Assembly (NCBI RefSeq): GCF_030486595.1
Contig: NZ_JAUJZH010000001.1
Span: 186,001-250,000 of the forward strand
Direction of reading: 5' to 3'
Length of the DNA: 64,000 bases
Origin: Variovorax ginsengisoli
Lineage (GTDB): Bacteria; Pseudomonadota; Gammaproteobacteria; Burkholderiales; Burkholderiaceae_C
In this document: piece by piece, positions 44,902-53,246 of the stretch
Position numbering within the stretch: the first letter of the stretch is position 1
Layout of the letters: each line of letters starts with the position of its first letter
Position numbers and translations under genes: made by a program
Notes under the pieces: model-generated
Told to the model about the DNA's origin: nothing
Seen by the model: only the letters and a program-made list of their open reading frames with translations
Database searches by the model: none

Positions 44902-45306
44902 ATGGACCCAAGATTAAAGACCTACATCGTCGAAGACAACGTCACGATCCGAGAGAACCTCGTCGGCACTTTGGAGGAGCTTACGTGCATTTCGGCGATC
45001 GGCTTTGCCGAGACCGAGGCCGAGGCCAGCCAATGGCTGACCGACCATGCCGACGAGTGGGAACTGGCCATCGTCGATCTGTTCCTGAAGCAGGGCAGCG
45101 GGCTGGGCGTGCTGCAGACATGCCGCTCGCGCCGGCCGAACCAGAAGGTGGTGGTGCTCAGCAACTACGCCACCCCCGACATCCGCAAACGCTGCGCCCA
45201 GTTCGGGGTCGATGCGGTGTTCGACAAATCCAACGAAATCGACGGACTGATCGACTTCTGCATCGAGCAGGCGTCCGCGTCGAGGGTCTCGCAGAGCAGC
45301 AACTGA
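44902..45306 (+). CDS. Single-domain response regulator
   Basis: A 134-residue stand-alone receiver domain. Acidic pocket in VEDN (residues 10-13), phosphoacceptor D59 in IVDLFLKQGSG, switch serine in VVLSNYAT and the conserved lysine in FDKSNEI. With no output domain, it must act by protein contact, for example within a phosphorelay. It faces the LuxR regulator gene end to end (20 bases) and probably works with the histidine kinase at 46067. Confidence 0.88.
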   Translation: MDPRLKTYIVEDNVTIRENLVGTLEELTCISAIGFAETEAEASQWLTDHADEWELAIVDLFLKQGSGLGVLQTCRSRRPNQKVVVLSNYATPDIRKRCAQFGVDAVFDKSNEIDGLIDFCIEQASASRVSQSSN

Positions 45307-45326
45307 CGGCGCTGGACGCCTCGGGC

Positions 45327-45959
45327 TCAGTCGATCAGCTTGTTCTTCAGCGCGTAGTAGGTCAGGTCGCTGTTCGATGAAAGATTCATTTTTTCCATCA
45401 GCCGCGTCCGGTAAGTGCTCACCGTCTTCACCGACAGCGACAGCGTCTTGGCGATATCGCCGGCGGTCTCGCCCTTGGCCAGCTTGAGGAACACCTGAAA
45501 CTCCCGCTCCGACAGCTGTTCATGCGGCGCCGCGTCGTCCTTGCGGTCGAGTTGGCGCGCCAGCAGTTCGGCCACCGCAGGGGTGATGTAGCGACGACCG
45601 AGCGAGATGGTGCGAATCGCATTGACGATCTCGATCGGATCGCACTCCTTGTTGAGATAGCCGCTGGCGCCCTGGCGAATCAGGTTCATCGCATAGTGCT
45701 CTTCCGGATAGCCGCTGAGGATCAGGATGCCGACGTCCGGCGCCTTGGCGCGGATCATCGCCAGGGCGTCGATGCCGCTTTGGCCCGGCATCGACAGATC
45801 CATCACCAGCACATCGAGTTCGGTGGTCCGCACGAGCTCGATCGCCTCGCGGCCGCTGGCCGCCTCACCTACCACCCGCAGGTCGACATGTTCCGAAAAG
45901 AACTGCCGCAAGCCGGAGCGCACGATGGCGTGGTCGTCCACAATTCCGATCTTGATCAT
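45327..45959 (-). CDS. LuxR/NarL-family response regulator (UvrY/BvgA type)
   Basis: A 210-residue regulator: receiver domain with DDH at residues 8-10 and phosphoacceptor D54 (LVMDLSMPGQSG), switch lysine in YLNKECDP, and a C-terminal LuxR helix-turn-helix (LSEREFQVFLKLAKGETAGDIA, then VKTVSTYRTRLMEKM). The layout is that of UvrY/GacA and BvgA. It is divergent from the CHASE3 histidine kinase across 107 bases, the obvious partner. Confidence 0.92.
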   Translation of the reverse strand: MIKIGIVDDHAIVRSGLRQFFSEHVDLRVVGEAASGREAIELVRTTELDVLVMDLSMPGQSGIDALAMIRAKAPDVGILILSGYPEEHYAMNLIRQGASGYLNKECDPIEIVNAIRTISLGRRYITPAVAELLARQLDRKDDAAPHEQLSEREFQVFLKLAKGETAGDIAKTLSLSVKTVSTYRTRLMEKMNLSSNSDLTYYALKNKLID

Positions 45960-46066
45960 CTGTTACCTTCGTCGTTGTATCGCGGCCTCTTGCGTCGCAA
46001 CATGCCGGTCCCTGGTCGGCTCCGATTATTCCCGAATTTGATCTGCAGGCATTGCTCGGAGACCTC

Positions 46067-47407
46067 ATGCGCTGGTTAGCTTTTCCCAAGATGGCCCTCG
46101 GGCTGGCGCTCGCCGCCTTGGCGGCCCTGGCGCTGGTGGGCATCAACGAGGCAGGCTACCAACAGTCGCACCGCGCCCTGCAGGATGTCGGCGACGCGCA
46201 AAAGGCGCGCGGCCTGCTCAACCTCGTGCTGCAGAACGTCCTCGATGCCGAAACGGGCCAGCGGGGCTTCCTGCTGACAGGGGAAGCCCGCTATCGCGAG
46301 CCCTATGACCTCGCCGTCAAACAGGTGGAAGGCAACCTGGCCACGCTGCAGGGCCTCTACGCCCGGCGCCCGGGCGAACTGACGCGGGTCGGCGAACTCT
46401 CCAAGCACGTGTCGCGCAAGCTCGCCGAAATGGAAATGAGCGTGCGCCTGCGCCAGAGCGGCAACGAGGACGCCTGGAAGTTCGTGATCACCACCGATGT
46501 CGGCCGCGAGGAGATGGAGGCCATCCGCCAGCAGGTCGGCCAGCTGATCGCGATCAGCAACGACGAGCTGACGCGCAGCCAGCGCCAGATCGCCAGCTCA
46601 CTGCGCCTGGGGCGCATCGGCATCACCCTGGTCACGCTGGCGGGGCTGCTGGCCTTCTACCTCTACCTGCGCCAGACGCATGCGCTGCAACTGGTCGGCG
46701 AGCGGCAGCAAGAGGCGCTGCAGCGCGAACGCAACGCGCTCGAAGGCGAGGTGCGCGAGCGCACGGCGACGCTTGGCGAACTCGCCACCCATCTGCAGCA
46801 GGTGCGCGAATCCGAGCGCGGCTTCCTGGCGCGCGAGCTGCACGACGAACTGGGCTCGCTCCTGACGGCCGCCAAGCTCGACGTCGCGCGCCTGAAATCC
46901 AGGCTCGGCGATTCGCCGGACGCCATCCAGCGGCTGCAGCACCTGAACGAACTGCTCAACAGCGGCATCGCGCTCAAGCGCCGGATCATCGAGGACCTGC
47001 GCCCGTCATCGCTGTCCAACCTCGGGCTGATCGCATCGCTCGAAATACTGGGCCGCGAGTTCGCCGAGCAGTCGGGCATGGAGATCGAGATGGTGCTGGA
47101 GCCGGTCGATCTCGACGAGGACAACCAGCTCACGGCCTACCGGATGGTGCAGGAGAGCCTGACCAACATCGGCAAGTACGCGCAGGCCACCGAAGCCAGC
47201 ATCGTCATGAAGAACTACGGCAACCACGTGGTGGTCGAAGTGATCGACAACGGCCAGGGCTTCGACACCCAGCGCACCCGTCCGACGACGCACGGCCTGG
47301 CCGGCATGCGGCACCGGGTCGAAGCCGCCAAGGGCAAGCTCAGCGTGGCGTCGACGCCCGGCAAGGGCACCCACCTGAGCGCCATCCTGCCGGCCAGGCA
47401 GGCCTGA
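46067..47407 (+). CDS. CHASE3-type sensor histidine kinase
   Basis: A 446-residue membrane sensor kinase. A first hydrophobic segment (residues 7-25), a periplasmic CHASE3-like helical domain (NVLDAETGQRGFLLTGE is typical), and a second membrane helix near 185-205. A coiled coil leads to a HisKA_3 region with phosphoacceptor H259 in LARELHDELGS. The HATPase domain shows the N-box SLTNIGKYAQA, DNGQGFD and GLAGMRHR. The ATG at 46067 is preceded by GGAGA. Divergent from the LuxR regulator and downstream of the single-domain regulator, it likely phosphorylates one or both. Confidence 0.92.
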   Translation: MRWLAFPKMALGLALAALAALALVGINEAGYQQSHRALQDVGDAQKARGLLNLVLQNVLDAETGQRGFLLTGEARYREPYDLAVKQVEGNLATLQGLYARRPGELTRVGELSKHVSRKLAEMEMSVRLRQSGNEDAWKFVITTDVGREEMEAIRQQVGQLIAISNDELTRSQRQIASSLRLGRIGITLVTLAGLLAFYLYLRQTHALQLVGERQQEALQRERNALEGEVRERTATLGELATHLQQVRESERGFLARELHDELGSLLTAAKLDVARLKSRLGDSPDAIQRLQHLNELLNSGIALKRRIIEDLRPSSLSNLGLIASLEILGREFAEQSGMEIEMVLEPVDLDEDNQLTAYRMVQESLTNIGKYAQATEASIVMKNYGNHVVVEVIDNGQGFDTQRTRPTTHGLAGMRHRVEAAKGKLSVASTPGKGTHLSAILPARQA

Positions 47408-47574
47408 GGCGGCCGGCCCGCGAGGCGCCCCTTTCGGTCCTCTCCTACGCCCCCAGGCCGCGGCTGCTGACAGGTTCCGGGCGACCATGCCCTTAACGTG
47501 GATGCCAAGCCGTTCGGAACCAGAACGCGCTGTTTTTGCATCCACGGGGGCCATCCCTCGGAAAAGGAGTCAGC

Positions 47575-47739
47575 ATGTTGCACTACGCCGTCGTCTTCCT
47601 GGTCATTGCCTTGATCGCCGCGCTGTTCGGTTTCGGCGGCATCGCGGCCAGTGCCGTGGGCATCGCGAAAATTCTCTTCGTCATCTTCCTTGTCCTGGCC
47701 CTCGCCAGCTTCATCGCGGGCTTGATGCGACGCCGCTAG
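47575..47739 (+). CDS. DUF1328-family small membrane protein
   Basis: A 54-residue protein with two hydrophobic segments and the DUF1328 pattern ([20 protein letters not shown]...[10 protein letters not shown]). AAAAGGAG lies just before the ATG. Members (E. coli YtjA) are often in stress-related neighbourhoods; function unknown. It opens the run of small stress/envelope genes. Confidence 0.9.
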   Translation: MLHYAVVFLVIALIAALFGFGGIAASAVGIAKILFVIFLVLALASFIAGLMRRR

Positions 47740-47790
47740 CGTCGTTACGATGGACAGGTCACGCAATCATTTTTCGGAAGGACTCATTTC

Positions 47791-48165
47791 ATGAACACGA
47801 CCACCAAGACGCCCGCACAGCTCGCCGAAGACGCGCGCCAGACGGCCAACGACGCGATCGACACGACGCGGGCCTATGCGCAGAACGCGGTCAATGCGGC
47901 CGGCGAGAAGGTGCGCGACCTGCGTCGCGATGCCGAGCCGGCGGTGGAGCAACTGGCGGCGCGGGTCCAGCAGGCGGTGCAGCGCGGGCTCGATGCCGCG
48001 TCGACCACCAGCGCCCGGGCCCAGCGCCGCCTCGAGGCCGCGGCCGATGTGACCGGCAAGTACATCGCCGACCAGCCGGTTCGCTCGGTGCTGGTGGCCG
48101 CCGCAGCCGGCGCCGCCATCACGGCGCTGATCGTCCTGGCCAGCCGCCGTCGCGACGACTACTGA
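47791..48165 (+). CDS. YqjD/ElaB-like (DUF883) membrane protein
   Basis: A 124-residue protein: an Ala-rich amphipathic helical region (residues 1-95) and one C-terminal membrane helix (SVLVAAAAGAAITALIVLA) followed by RRRDDY. It matches the DUF883 family. E. coli YqjD and ElaB bind ribosomes in stationary phase through the soluble part. The following genes match the yqjDE order. Upstream GGAAGG is the likely ribosome-binding site. Confidence 0.83.
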   Translation: MNTTTKTPAQLAEDARQTANDAIDTTRAYAQNAVNAAGEKVRDLRRDAEPAVEQLAARVQQAVQRGLDAASTTSARAQRRLEAAADVTGKYIADQPVRSVLVAAAAGAAITALIVLASRRRDDY

Positions 48166-48191
48166 TCCCCCGCACCGGCCGCCGCAGCACC

Positions 48192-48572
48192 ATGTTCCAT
48201 CCCATTGTCTCCACGGTGCTCGGTCACCCGGAACTCGTCGCCGAACATCTCGCCAACTACGGCGCGCTGATCCGGGAAGAGTCCCAGGTTGCGAGCCAGG
48301 GCCTCATCTCGAAGGTCATGGCGGGTGTCATCGCGGCTGTCAGCGGCATGCTGGCCCTTGGCCTGGTCGGCGTCGCCGTGATGCTCGGCGTGCTGCATGG
48401 CAGTTTTCATTGGGTCTTGGCGGCAGTGCCCGGCGTGGCGATCGTGATCGCCTTGTTCTCGGCGCTGGCCGCGGCGCGTCCCCGGCCTTTCCACGCCTTC
48501 GACGACCTCCGCAGCCAGCTCGACGCGGACGTGCGGGCGCTGCGGGTGGCCGGAGAACGTCATGGGCGCTGA
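48192..48572 (+). CDS. YqjE-like phage-holin-family membrane protein
   Basis: A 126-residue protein with two hydrophobic segments (MAGVIAAVSGMLALGLVGVAVM and VLAAVPGVAIVIALFSALAA) separated by a short loop, the layout of the YqjE/holin-like family. Directly after the YqjD-like gene, as in E. coli yqjDE. Its last 11 bases overlap the next gene. Confidence 0.72.
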   Translation: MFHPIVSTVLGHPELVAEHLANYGALIREESQVASQGLISKVMAGVIAAVSGMLALGLVGVAVMLGVLHGSFHWVLAAVPGVAIVIALFSALAAARPRPFHAFDDLRSQLDADVRALRVAGERHGR

Positions 48573-49008
48573 ACGCCAGCCGCTCACGCCCCAGCAACGG
48601 CTGGCGCTGTCGCGCCGGGCGCTGGTTGCGCAGCTGCAGGGAGACCGGCCCGAGGCGCCCCAAGACGAACTGTCTGCCTTGCCTGCGCCTGCAGTCCGTC
48701 CTGCGGTATACGACCACTTCGCCTGGTCCTCGGTGGCCCGCGGCGTGGTGCGCCGCTGGTGGCGCCGGCACCCGGCGAATGCGGCGGGCCAATTGGCGCG
48801 TCCGCTGCTCGAGCGCTATGCACGCGAGGAGCCGGCCAAACTGGTCGGCGCGGCCGCCGCGGCCGGTGCCCTGGTGGTGCTGGTCAAGCCGTGGCGATTG
48901 CTCTCGATCACCGCGGTGCTCGCCGCGGTCGTGAAGACATCCGACGTCGCCGACATGGTGACGACGCTGATGCAGAAAAACGCAAACCCACGAAAGGACC
49001 CTCCATGA
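48562..49008 (+). CDS. Hypothetical protein in the yqjK position
   Basis: A 148-residue basic protein. Residues 1-45 are polar; the middle is Arg/Trp-rich (VVRRWWRRHP), followed by a hydrophobic, Ala-rich segment (KLVGAAAAAGALVVLVKPWRLL) that may touch the membrane. It overlaps the YqjE-like gene at its start and the ferritin-like gene at its end (ATGA), so it is made with both. E. coli yqjK lies in the same place and shares a basic stretch before W-R-L, but I cannot claim homology. Confidence 0.62.
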   Translation: MGAERQPLTPQQRLALSRRALVAQLQGDRPEAPQDELSALPAPAVRPAVYDHFAWSSVARGVVRRWWRRHPANAAGQLARPLLERYAREEPAKLVGAAAAAGALVVLVKPWRLLSITAVLAAVVKTSDVADMVTTLMQKNANPRKDPP

Positions 49009-49550
49009 ACACCGCCGTCAAAGAGCGCCATGAACCGCTGAAACTCGACCAGGCAGCGATCGACAAGGCCTCGAAGAGCCTCGAAGAAGGGGCCGTCACG
49101 CCCAGCTACGGCCCCTGGCGCGACGACATCGTCAAGCTGCTCAACGACGCCCTGGCCACCGAGCTGGTCTGCGTACTGCGCTACAAGCGCCACTATTTCA
49201 CTGCCAGCGGCGAGGCCTCGCCAGCCATCGCCGATGAATTCCTGGTGCATGCCAACGAGGAATCGGCGCACGCCGACAAGATCGCGGAACGCATCGTGCA
49301 GCTGGGCGGCGAGCCCGATTTCAATCCCCAGACCCTGCAGGGCCGCAGCCACGCCAGCTATGACGCATCGCTCGACCTGCAAGCGATGGTGCGCGCCAAC
49401 CTGATCGCGGAGCGCATCGCCATCGAGACCTACCGCCAGATGATCGTGCTGATCGGCGACAAGGACCCGACGACCCGCCGCATGCTGGAAGAGATCCTGA
49501 GCGACGAAGAAGAGCATGCCGATGAACTGAAGGACTGGCTCGGTCACTGA
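49005..49550 (+). CDS. Ferritin-like (bacterioferritin-type) protein
   Basis: A 181-residue four-helix-bundle protein with two di-iron half-sites: ATELVCVLRYKRHYF with NEESAHADKIAERI, and AERIAIETYRQM with SDEEEHADELKDWL. It belongs to the bacterioferritin/Dps-like ferritin group that stores iron or protects from peroxide. Length and motifs resemble the proteobacterial 'ferritin-like domain' subgroup rather than haem-binding Bfr. ATG at 49005 overlaps the upstream stop. A 16-bp hairpin terminator follows. Confidence 0.9.
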   Translation: MNTAVKERHEPLKLDQAAIDKASKSLEEGAVTPSYGPWRDDIVKLLNDALATELVCVLRYKRHYFTASGEASPAIADEFLVHANEESAHADKIAERIVQLGGEPDFNPQTLQGRSHASYDASLDLQAMVRANLIAERIAIETYRQMIVLIGDKDPTTRRMLEEILSDEEEHADELKDWLGH

Positions 49551-49570
49551 GCGCTCATCGGCCAGCAGAA

Positions 49571-49606
49571 CCAGCAAAAAGCCCGGGCAACCGGGCTTTT
49601 TGCTGG
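49571..49606. terminator. Bidirectional terminator between ferritin-like and BON genes
   Basis: Perfect 16-bp arms, CCAGCAAAAAGCCCGG (49571-49586) and CCGGGCTTTTTGCTGG (49591-49606), with a GCAA loop and built-in A and T runs on both sides. It sits between two convergent genes and would stop transcription from either side. Confidence 0.9.
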
Positions 49607-49626
49607 GTGTCGCGCCGAAGCGGCGG

Positions 49627-50043
49627 CTACATCTTCACTTCGAGCCTGTTGTCGACCCCGCTCACGCCCTTGACGGACTTCGCGATCTCCTCGGCGCGCG
49701 CCTTGGCGGCGGCGTTGGGCGCGGGCCCGCTCAAGGTCACCTGGCCGCCCTTGGTGTCGACGTCGATCTTGATCGCGCTCAGGTCGGGGTCCTTGGCCAG
49801 TCCGGTCGACACGGCCGCGGTGATCGATGCATCGTCCATGGCGCCGGCCACCGATGCCGCGGCCGACTCCGTCTTGGCCTTGGCAGTGGTGCCGGCCTGC
49901 TCGGACTTGGCAACGGCCGAGTCGACCTTCTTGCCCATGGTCGTCTCGTTGTCTGTCTTGCTGCAGGCGCCCAAAGCCAGGACGCCGGCGGCCAAAAGCA
50001 GCGCCACGGCGCCGCGCCCGCTGGGTTTGTTCGATGGGGTCAT
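49627..50043 (-). CDS. BON-domain lipoprotein (OsmY-like)
   Basis: A 138-residue predicted lipoprotein: signal peptide with lipobox LGAC (C27), an Ala/Lys-rich linker and one BON domain near residues 70-138 (DASITAAVSTGLAKDPDL, VTLSGPAPNAAAKARAEEIAKSVKGV). BON domains bind phospholipid; OsmY-type proteins rise under osmotic stress. The start at 50043 is the one that gives the signal peptide; in-frame upstream codons are in the gap. It is followed (upstream on this strand) by the CsbD gene. Confidence 0.88.
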   Translation of the reverse strand: MTPSNKPSGRGAVALLLAAGVLALGACSKTDNETTMGKKVDSAVAKSEQAGTTAKAKTESAAASVAGAMDDASITAAVSTGLAKDPDLSAIKIDVDTKGGQVTLSGPAPNAAAKARAEEIAKSVKGVSGVDNRLEVKM

Positions 50044-50063
50044 GGATGGCTCCTTTCTCACGC

Positions 50064-50261
50064 TTACGGATTTTGGGGATCGCTTCTCAAGGCGTCCTTG
50101 GTCTTTTCCTTCACGTCGCCATAGGTCTTCTGCACCTTGCCGGCGGCCTGGTCGACCACGCCCTCGGTCTGAAGCTTGTCGCTGCCGGTCACCTTGCCCG
50201 CGACTTCCTTGATCTTGCCCTTGGCCTCTTCGACGCGGCCTGCAACTTGGTCCTTGTTCAT
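50064..50261 (-). CDS. CsbD-family stress protein
   Basis: A 65-residue, highly charged soluble protein of the CsbD (YjbJ) family: NKDQVAGRVEEAKGKIKEVAGK and then a KVQKTYGDVK tail. These are abundant stress-induced proteins of unclear role. It lies 20 bases upstream of the BON lipoprotein gene on the same strand and is likely co-transcribed. Confidence 0.93.
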   Translation of the reverse strand: MNKDQVAGRVEEAKGKIKEVAGKVTGSDKLQTEGVVDQAAGKVQKTYGDVKEKTKDALRSDPQNP

Positions 50262-50381
50262 GGCGTTTCCTTCGCAAATGAGATGAATCGGTGGTTCGAC
50301 TGAACCACTGCTTTCAATCTAGTGCGGTGGAGCGGACGCTGCGGCGGGCAGCGGCTCGTCCTGTTGTAGGACACGGGGAAG

Positions 50382-51236
50382 TCAGGCCGTCACGATCCAG
50401 CCTTCGACCGGATCGATGGCCTCCGGAAGCCCGTAGCCGGGCCCTGGGCGGCTGTCGCGGCGCGCCTCGGCCCAGGCCGCCTGCAGGAGGCACAAGACCG
50501 CATCGAGACGGTCGCCCTTCGCGTCGGCGAGCAACGCGTCGCGCGCGCCCGGGTCCAGCGCGAGGCGCAGGCCGAGCCTTCCGGAGCCCCTCTCCAGTGC
50601 GGCGAGGAGGTCAGCCCGCGCCTGGCGGCGTTCGAGGGTTTGGTTGGACACCGCATCGCTCTTGTAGCTGCGCCGGCCGATCAGCTCGCGCGCCAGCAGG
50701 CCCGGATAGGCCTCCAGCGCGATGCGCGACGCGCCCGCCACCCGCAGCGGCGGGTGCAGGCCCGGCAGCGCGGCGCCGGCGGCCAGCAGCCGCGGCACGC
50801 CGGCATGCAGCATGAACGCCACTGGGGGGTTGACCCATTTCATGGAGGGGCTGGAGCCCGCAGGGCCATCCGTCTGCCGGCGCGCGAACTTCCCGCCGCT
50901 GGGCCGGGCGGCACAGAAGGCGGCGAAAGTGCGTCGGATCTCGTCGCGCCCGAGGCCCGCGTAGTGCGCGATCAGCGGCTCCCAGGCCAGCGGCCAGCCA
51001 AGTTGCACCACCAACTCGCGCGGCAGTCCGAACGGGAGGTCGAAGGCGCCCACCCAGGCCGGGAGCGTGCGCAGCCAGTGCGTCCAATTGTCGAGCGCGG
51101 CGAAGGTCTCGAAGCCGGCCAGGTCCACACGGCCGTCCAAGGCCGCGCCGAGCGCGACCACGATCGGCTTGCGCACGCTCGGCGCGCTCGAGAAATCGCA
51201 GCCGAGCAGTGGCGGCGAATCTGCGGACAGCGGCAC
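50382..51236 (-). CDS. DUF429-family protein
   Basis: A 284-residue protein matching DUF429: an RNase H-like start (GCDFSSAPSVRKPIVVA), FDLPFGLPREL, then ALEAYPGLLARELIGRRSYK and GDRLDAVLCLLQAAWA. This fold suggests a nuclease-like or nucleotide-binding role, but none is established. The start is GTG at 51234-51236. It is 16 bases downstream of the BLUF gene. Confidence 0.82.
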   Translation of the reverse strand: MPLSADSPPLLGCDFSSAPSVRKPIVVALGAALDGRVDLAGFETFAALDNWTHWLRTLPAWVGAFDLPFGLPRELVVQLGWPLAWEPLIAHYAGLGRDEIRRTFAAFCAARPSGGKFARRQTDGPAGSSPSMKWVNPPVAFMLHAGVPRLLAAGAALPGLHPPLRVAGASRIALEAYPGLLARELIGRRSYKSDAVSNQTLERRQARADLLAALERGSGRLGLRLALDPGARDALLADAKGDRLDAVLCLLQAAWAEARRDSRPGPGYGLPEAIDPVEGWIVTA

Positions 51237-51252
51237 CCCGGAGGCCAGGGCT

Positions 51253-51675
51253 TCAGTGGCGCCCGACGATGGCGGCGGTGGCCATCAGTTCCTCGAGCAG
51301 CGCCAGCGAGACCTTGCCCGACACCGCGTAAGGGTCGAGTTCGGGGCGCTCCGAGTACTTGAGCAGGGTCGAGGCGTTGAGCTTCGACAGGTTGACCTGC
51401 CCCATGGTCCAGCCGCCGAAGCGGCGTTCGGAGATCTCTTCGTAGTGCAGCAGCACCACGTCCTTGTGGCGCGGATCGCGCTGGATGTGGCCGTAGAGTT
51501 CGCTGATCGCCACCCGGCCGCCCTCGATCGCCTGCAGGAACACGCCGGCCCCGTAGCAGAGGATGCCGGTGATGCCGCAAGATGTGTTGTGCGAGCGCGC
51601 TTGCGCGAGGATGGCCTCGATGGCGCCCTGGCTGGTGTCCACGGCGCGGCTGGCGTAGAGAAGGCGTACGAGCAT
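51253..51675 (-). CDS. BLUF-domain blue-light photoreceptor
   Basis: A 140-residue single BLUF domain binding FAD. The residues of the photocycle are all present: Y7 (LLYASR), N30, Q48 (FLQAIEG), and W89/M91 (GGWTMG), with spacing close to PixD. About 45 residues of helical cap follow. There is no output domain, so signalling must be by protein contact. It lies 12 bases downstream of folE on the same strand, suggesting co-transcription. Confidence 0.92.
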   Translation of the reverse strand: MLVRLLYASRAVDTSQGAIEAILAQARSHNTSCGITGILCYGAGVFLQAIEGGRVAISELYGHIQRDPRHKDVVLLHYEEISERRFGGWTMGQVNLSKLNASTLLKYSERPELDPYAVSGKVSLALLEELMATAAIVGRH

Positions 51676-51687
51676 GGTGTGTCCGGC

Positions 51688-52419
51688 TTAGCGCTTGCGC
51701 GGCAGGAGAGAGAGGAATTCGCGCCGCAGGTTGGGGTCTTTCAGGAAGACGCCACGCATGACCGAGTTGATCATCTTGCTGTCCATCTCCTTGACGCCGC
51801 GCCACTGCATGCAGAAGTGTTCGGCCTCGACCACCAGCGCCAGCCCGTCGGGCTGGGTCTTTTCCTGGATCAGGTCGGCCAGCTGCACCACGGCTTCTTC
51901 CTGGATCTGGGGCCGGCCCATGACCCATTCGGCCAGTCGTGCGTACTTCGAGAGGCCGATCACGTTGGTCTTCTCGTTCGGCATGACGCCGATCCAGAGC
52001 TTGCCGATGATCGGGCAGAAATGGTGCGAGCAGGCGCTGCGCACCGTGATCGGGCCGACGATCATCAGCTCGTTGAGGTGCTCGGCATTGGGGAACTCGG
52101 TCAGCGAGGGCGGCGGCACATAGCGGCCCCTGAAGACTTCGTTGACGTACATCTTGGCGACGCGGCGGGCCGTGTTGCCGGTGTTGTGGTCGTTGTCGAG
52201 ATCGATCACCAGGCTCTCGAGCACGTCCTTCATCTTGCCCTCGACCTCGTCGAGCAGGCCTTCGAGCTCGCCGGGCTCGATGAACTCGGCTATGTTGTCG
52301 TTGGCGTTGAAGCGCTTGCGGGCAGCGAGGAGACGCTCGCGAATCTTCACGGACACGGGCGTGCCCTCGTCTTCATCCCCTGCGGCGGGGCGCGGTACGG
52401 CGTCGATGGTCCTGAGCAT
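51688..52419 (-). CDS. folE: GTP cyclohydrolase I
   Basis: A 243-residue zinc enzyme making 7,8-dihydroneopterin triphosphate from GTP, first step of folate synthesis. Zinc-site block SACSHHFCPIIGKLWIG, then VIGLSKYARLAEWV and EHFCMQWRGVKE. The first 35 residues are poorly conserved. A Nudix gene for the next pathway step (nudB) lies upstream at 53243-53710. The product also feeds the queuosine branch (queD, queE at 36 kb). Confidence 0.95.
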   Translation of the reverse strand: MLRTIDAVPRPAAGDEDEGTPVSVKIRERLLAARKRFNANDNIAEFIEPGELEGLLDEVEGKMKDVLESLVIDLDNDHNTGNTARRVAKMYVNEVFRGRYVPPPSLTEFPNAEHLNELMIVGPITVRSACSHHFCPIIGKLWIGVMPNEKTNVIGLSKYARLAEWVMGRPQIQEEAVVQLADLIQEKTQPDGLALVVEAEHFCMQWRGVKEMDSKMINSVMRGVFLKDPNLRREFLSLLPRKR

Positions 52420-52487
52420 CCGCCCATCGTATCAGCGAATGGATTCCCACAGGCTCCCTAAGGCGCCCTCCCCGCCTGCCGAGGCAG

Positions 52488-53246
52488 CTATTGTTTTGAT
52501 AGCGAAAAGTCGGTCACCAGGGGCAGGTGGTCGGACATGCGGGCCCAGATCGGCCCGCGCGGCACCGCGCTGGCAACGGGCTCGACCTGTCGCCCATAGA
52601 TGAAGTCGAGCTGTGCGACCGGCAGGCGCGAGGGATAGGTCAGCGTTCGCGGCCCGCGCAGGTCGCTGGAGTCGCGCATGCCCATCGCGTTCATCGCATA
52701 GCGCATGCGCGCACCCCAGTCGTTGAAGTCGCCGGCCACCACCAGCGCCTCGCCGGGCGGGATCTCGCGCTCGACGAATTCGCGCAGCTGCGCGATCTGG
52801 CGGATCCGGCTGCCCTTGATCAAGCCCAGGTGCACCACGATGGTGTGCACCGTGCGGCCATCGAGGTCGATCGCCACGTGCAGCAGCCCGCGCTGCTCGA
52901 AGCGGTGGTCCGAGATGTCCTGGTGGGTCTTGCGCAGCACCGGCCAGCGCGTGAGCAGTGCATTGCCGTGCTCCCCGTGCTTGGTGATCGCATTGGTCTC
53001 GTACACCGCCGTGTAGCCCTCCGGGGCGAGGAAATCCGCCTGAGGCAGCTCGGGCCAGCGATGGAAGCGCGCGGCCGCCTGGCGGTTCATCTTGCGGACT
53101 TCCTGGAGGCAGATGATGTCGGCGTCCAGTTGCTCGATCGCATGGCCGAGGTTGTGGATCTCCAGCCGCCTGGCGGGGCCGATGCCCTGCACACCCTTGT
53201 GGATGTTGTAAGTGGCTACGCGGAAGCTGGTCGCCGGAGGATTCAT
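52488..53246 (-). CDS. Endonuclease/exonuclease/phosphatase-family protein
   Basis: A 252-residue member of the EEP metal-dependent phosphoesterase superfamily: VATYNIHKGVQG, the metal glutamate in CLQEVRKM, VVAGDFNDWG and the catalytic SDHLPLV at the end. No signal peptide. The ATG overlaps the upstream nudB stop as ATGA, giving coupling. The substrate (DNA, lipid headgroup or other) cannot be set by sequence. A gap of 68 bases follows before folE. Confidence 0.87.
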   Translation of the reverse strand: MNPPATSFRVATYNIHKGVQGIGPARRLEIHNLGHAIEQLDADIICLQEVRKMNRQAAARFHRWPELPQADFLAPEGYTAVYETNAITKHGEHGNALLTRWPVLRKTHQDISDHRFEQRGLLHVAIDLDGRTVHTIVVHLGLIKGSRIRQIAQLREFVEREIPPGEALVVAGDFNDWGARMRYAMNAMGMRDSSDLRGPRTLTYPSRLPVAQLDFIYGRQVEPVASAVPRGPIWARMSDHLPLVTDFSLSKQ

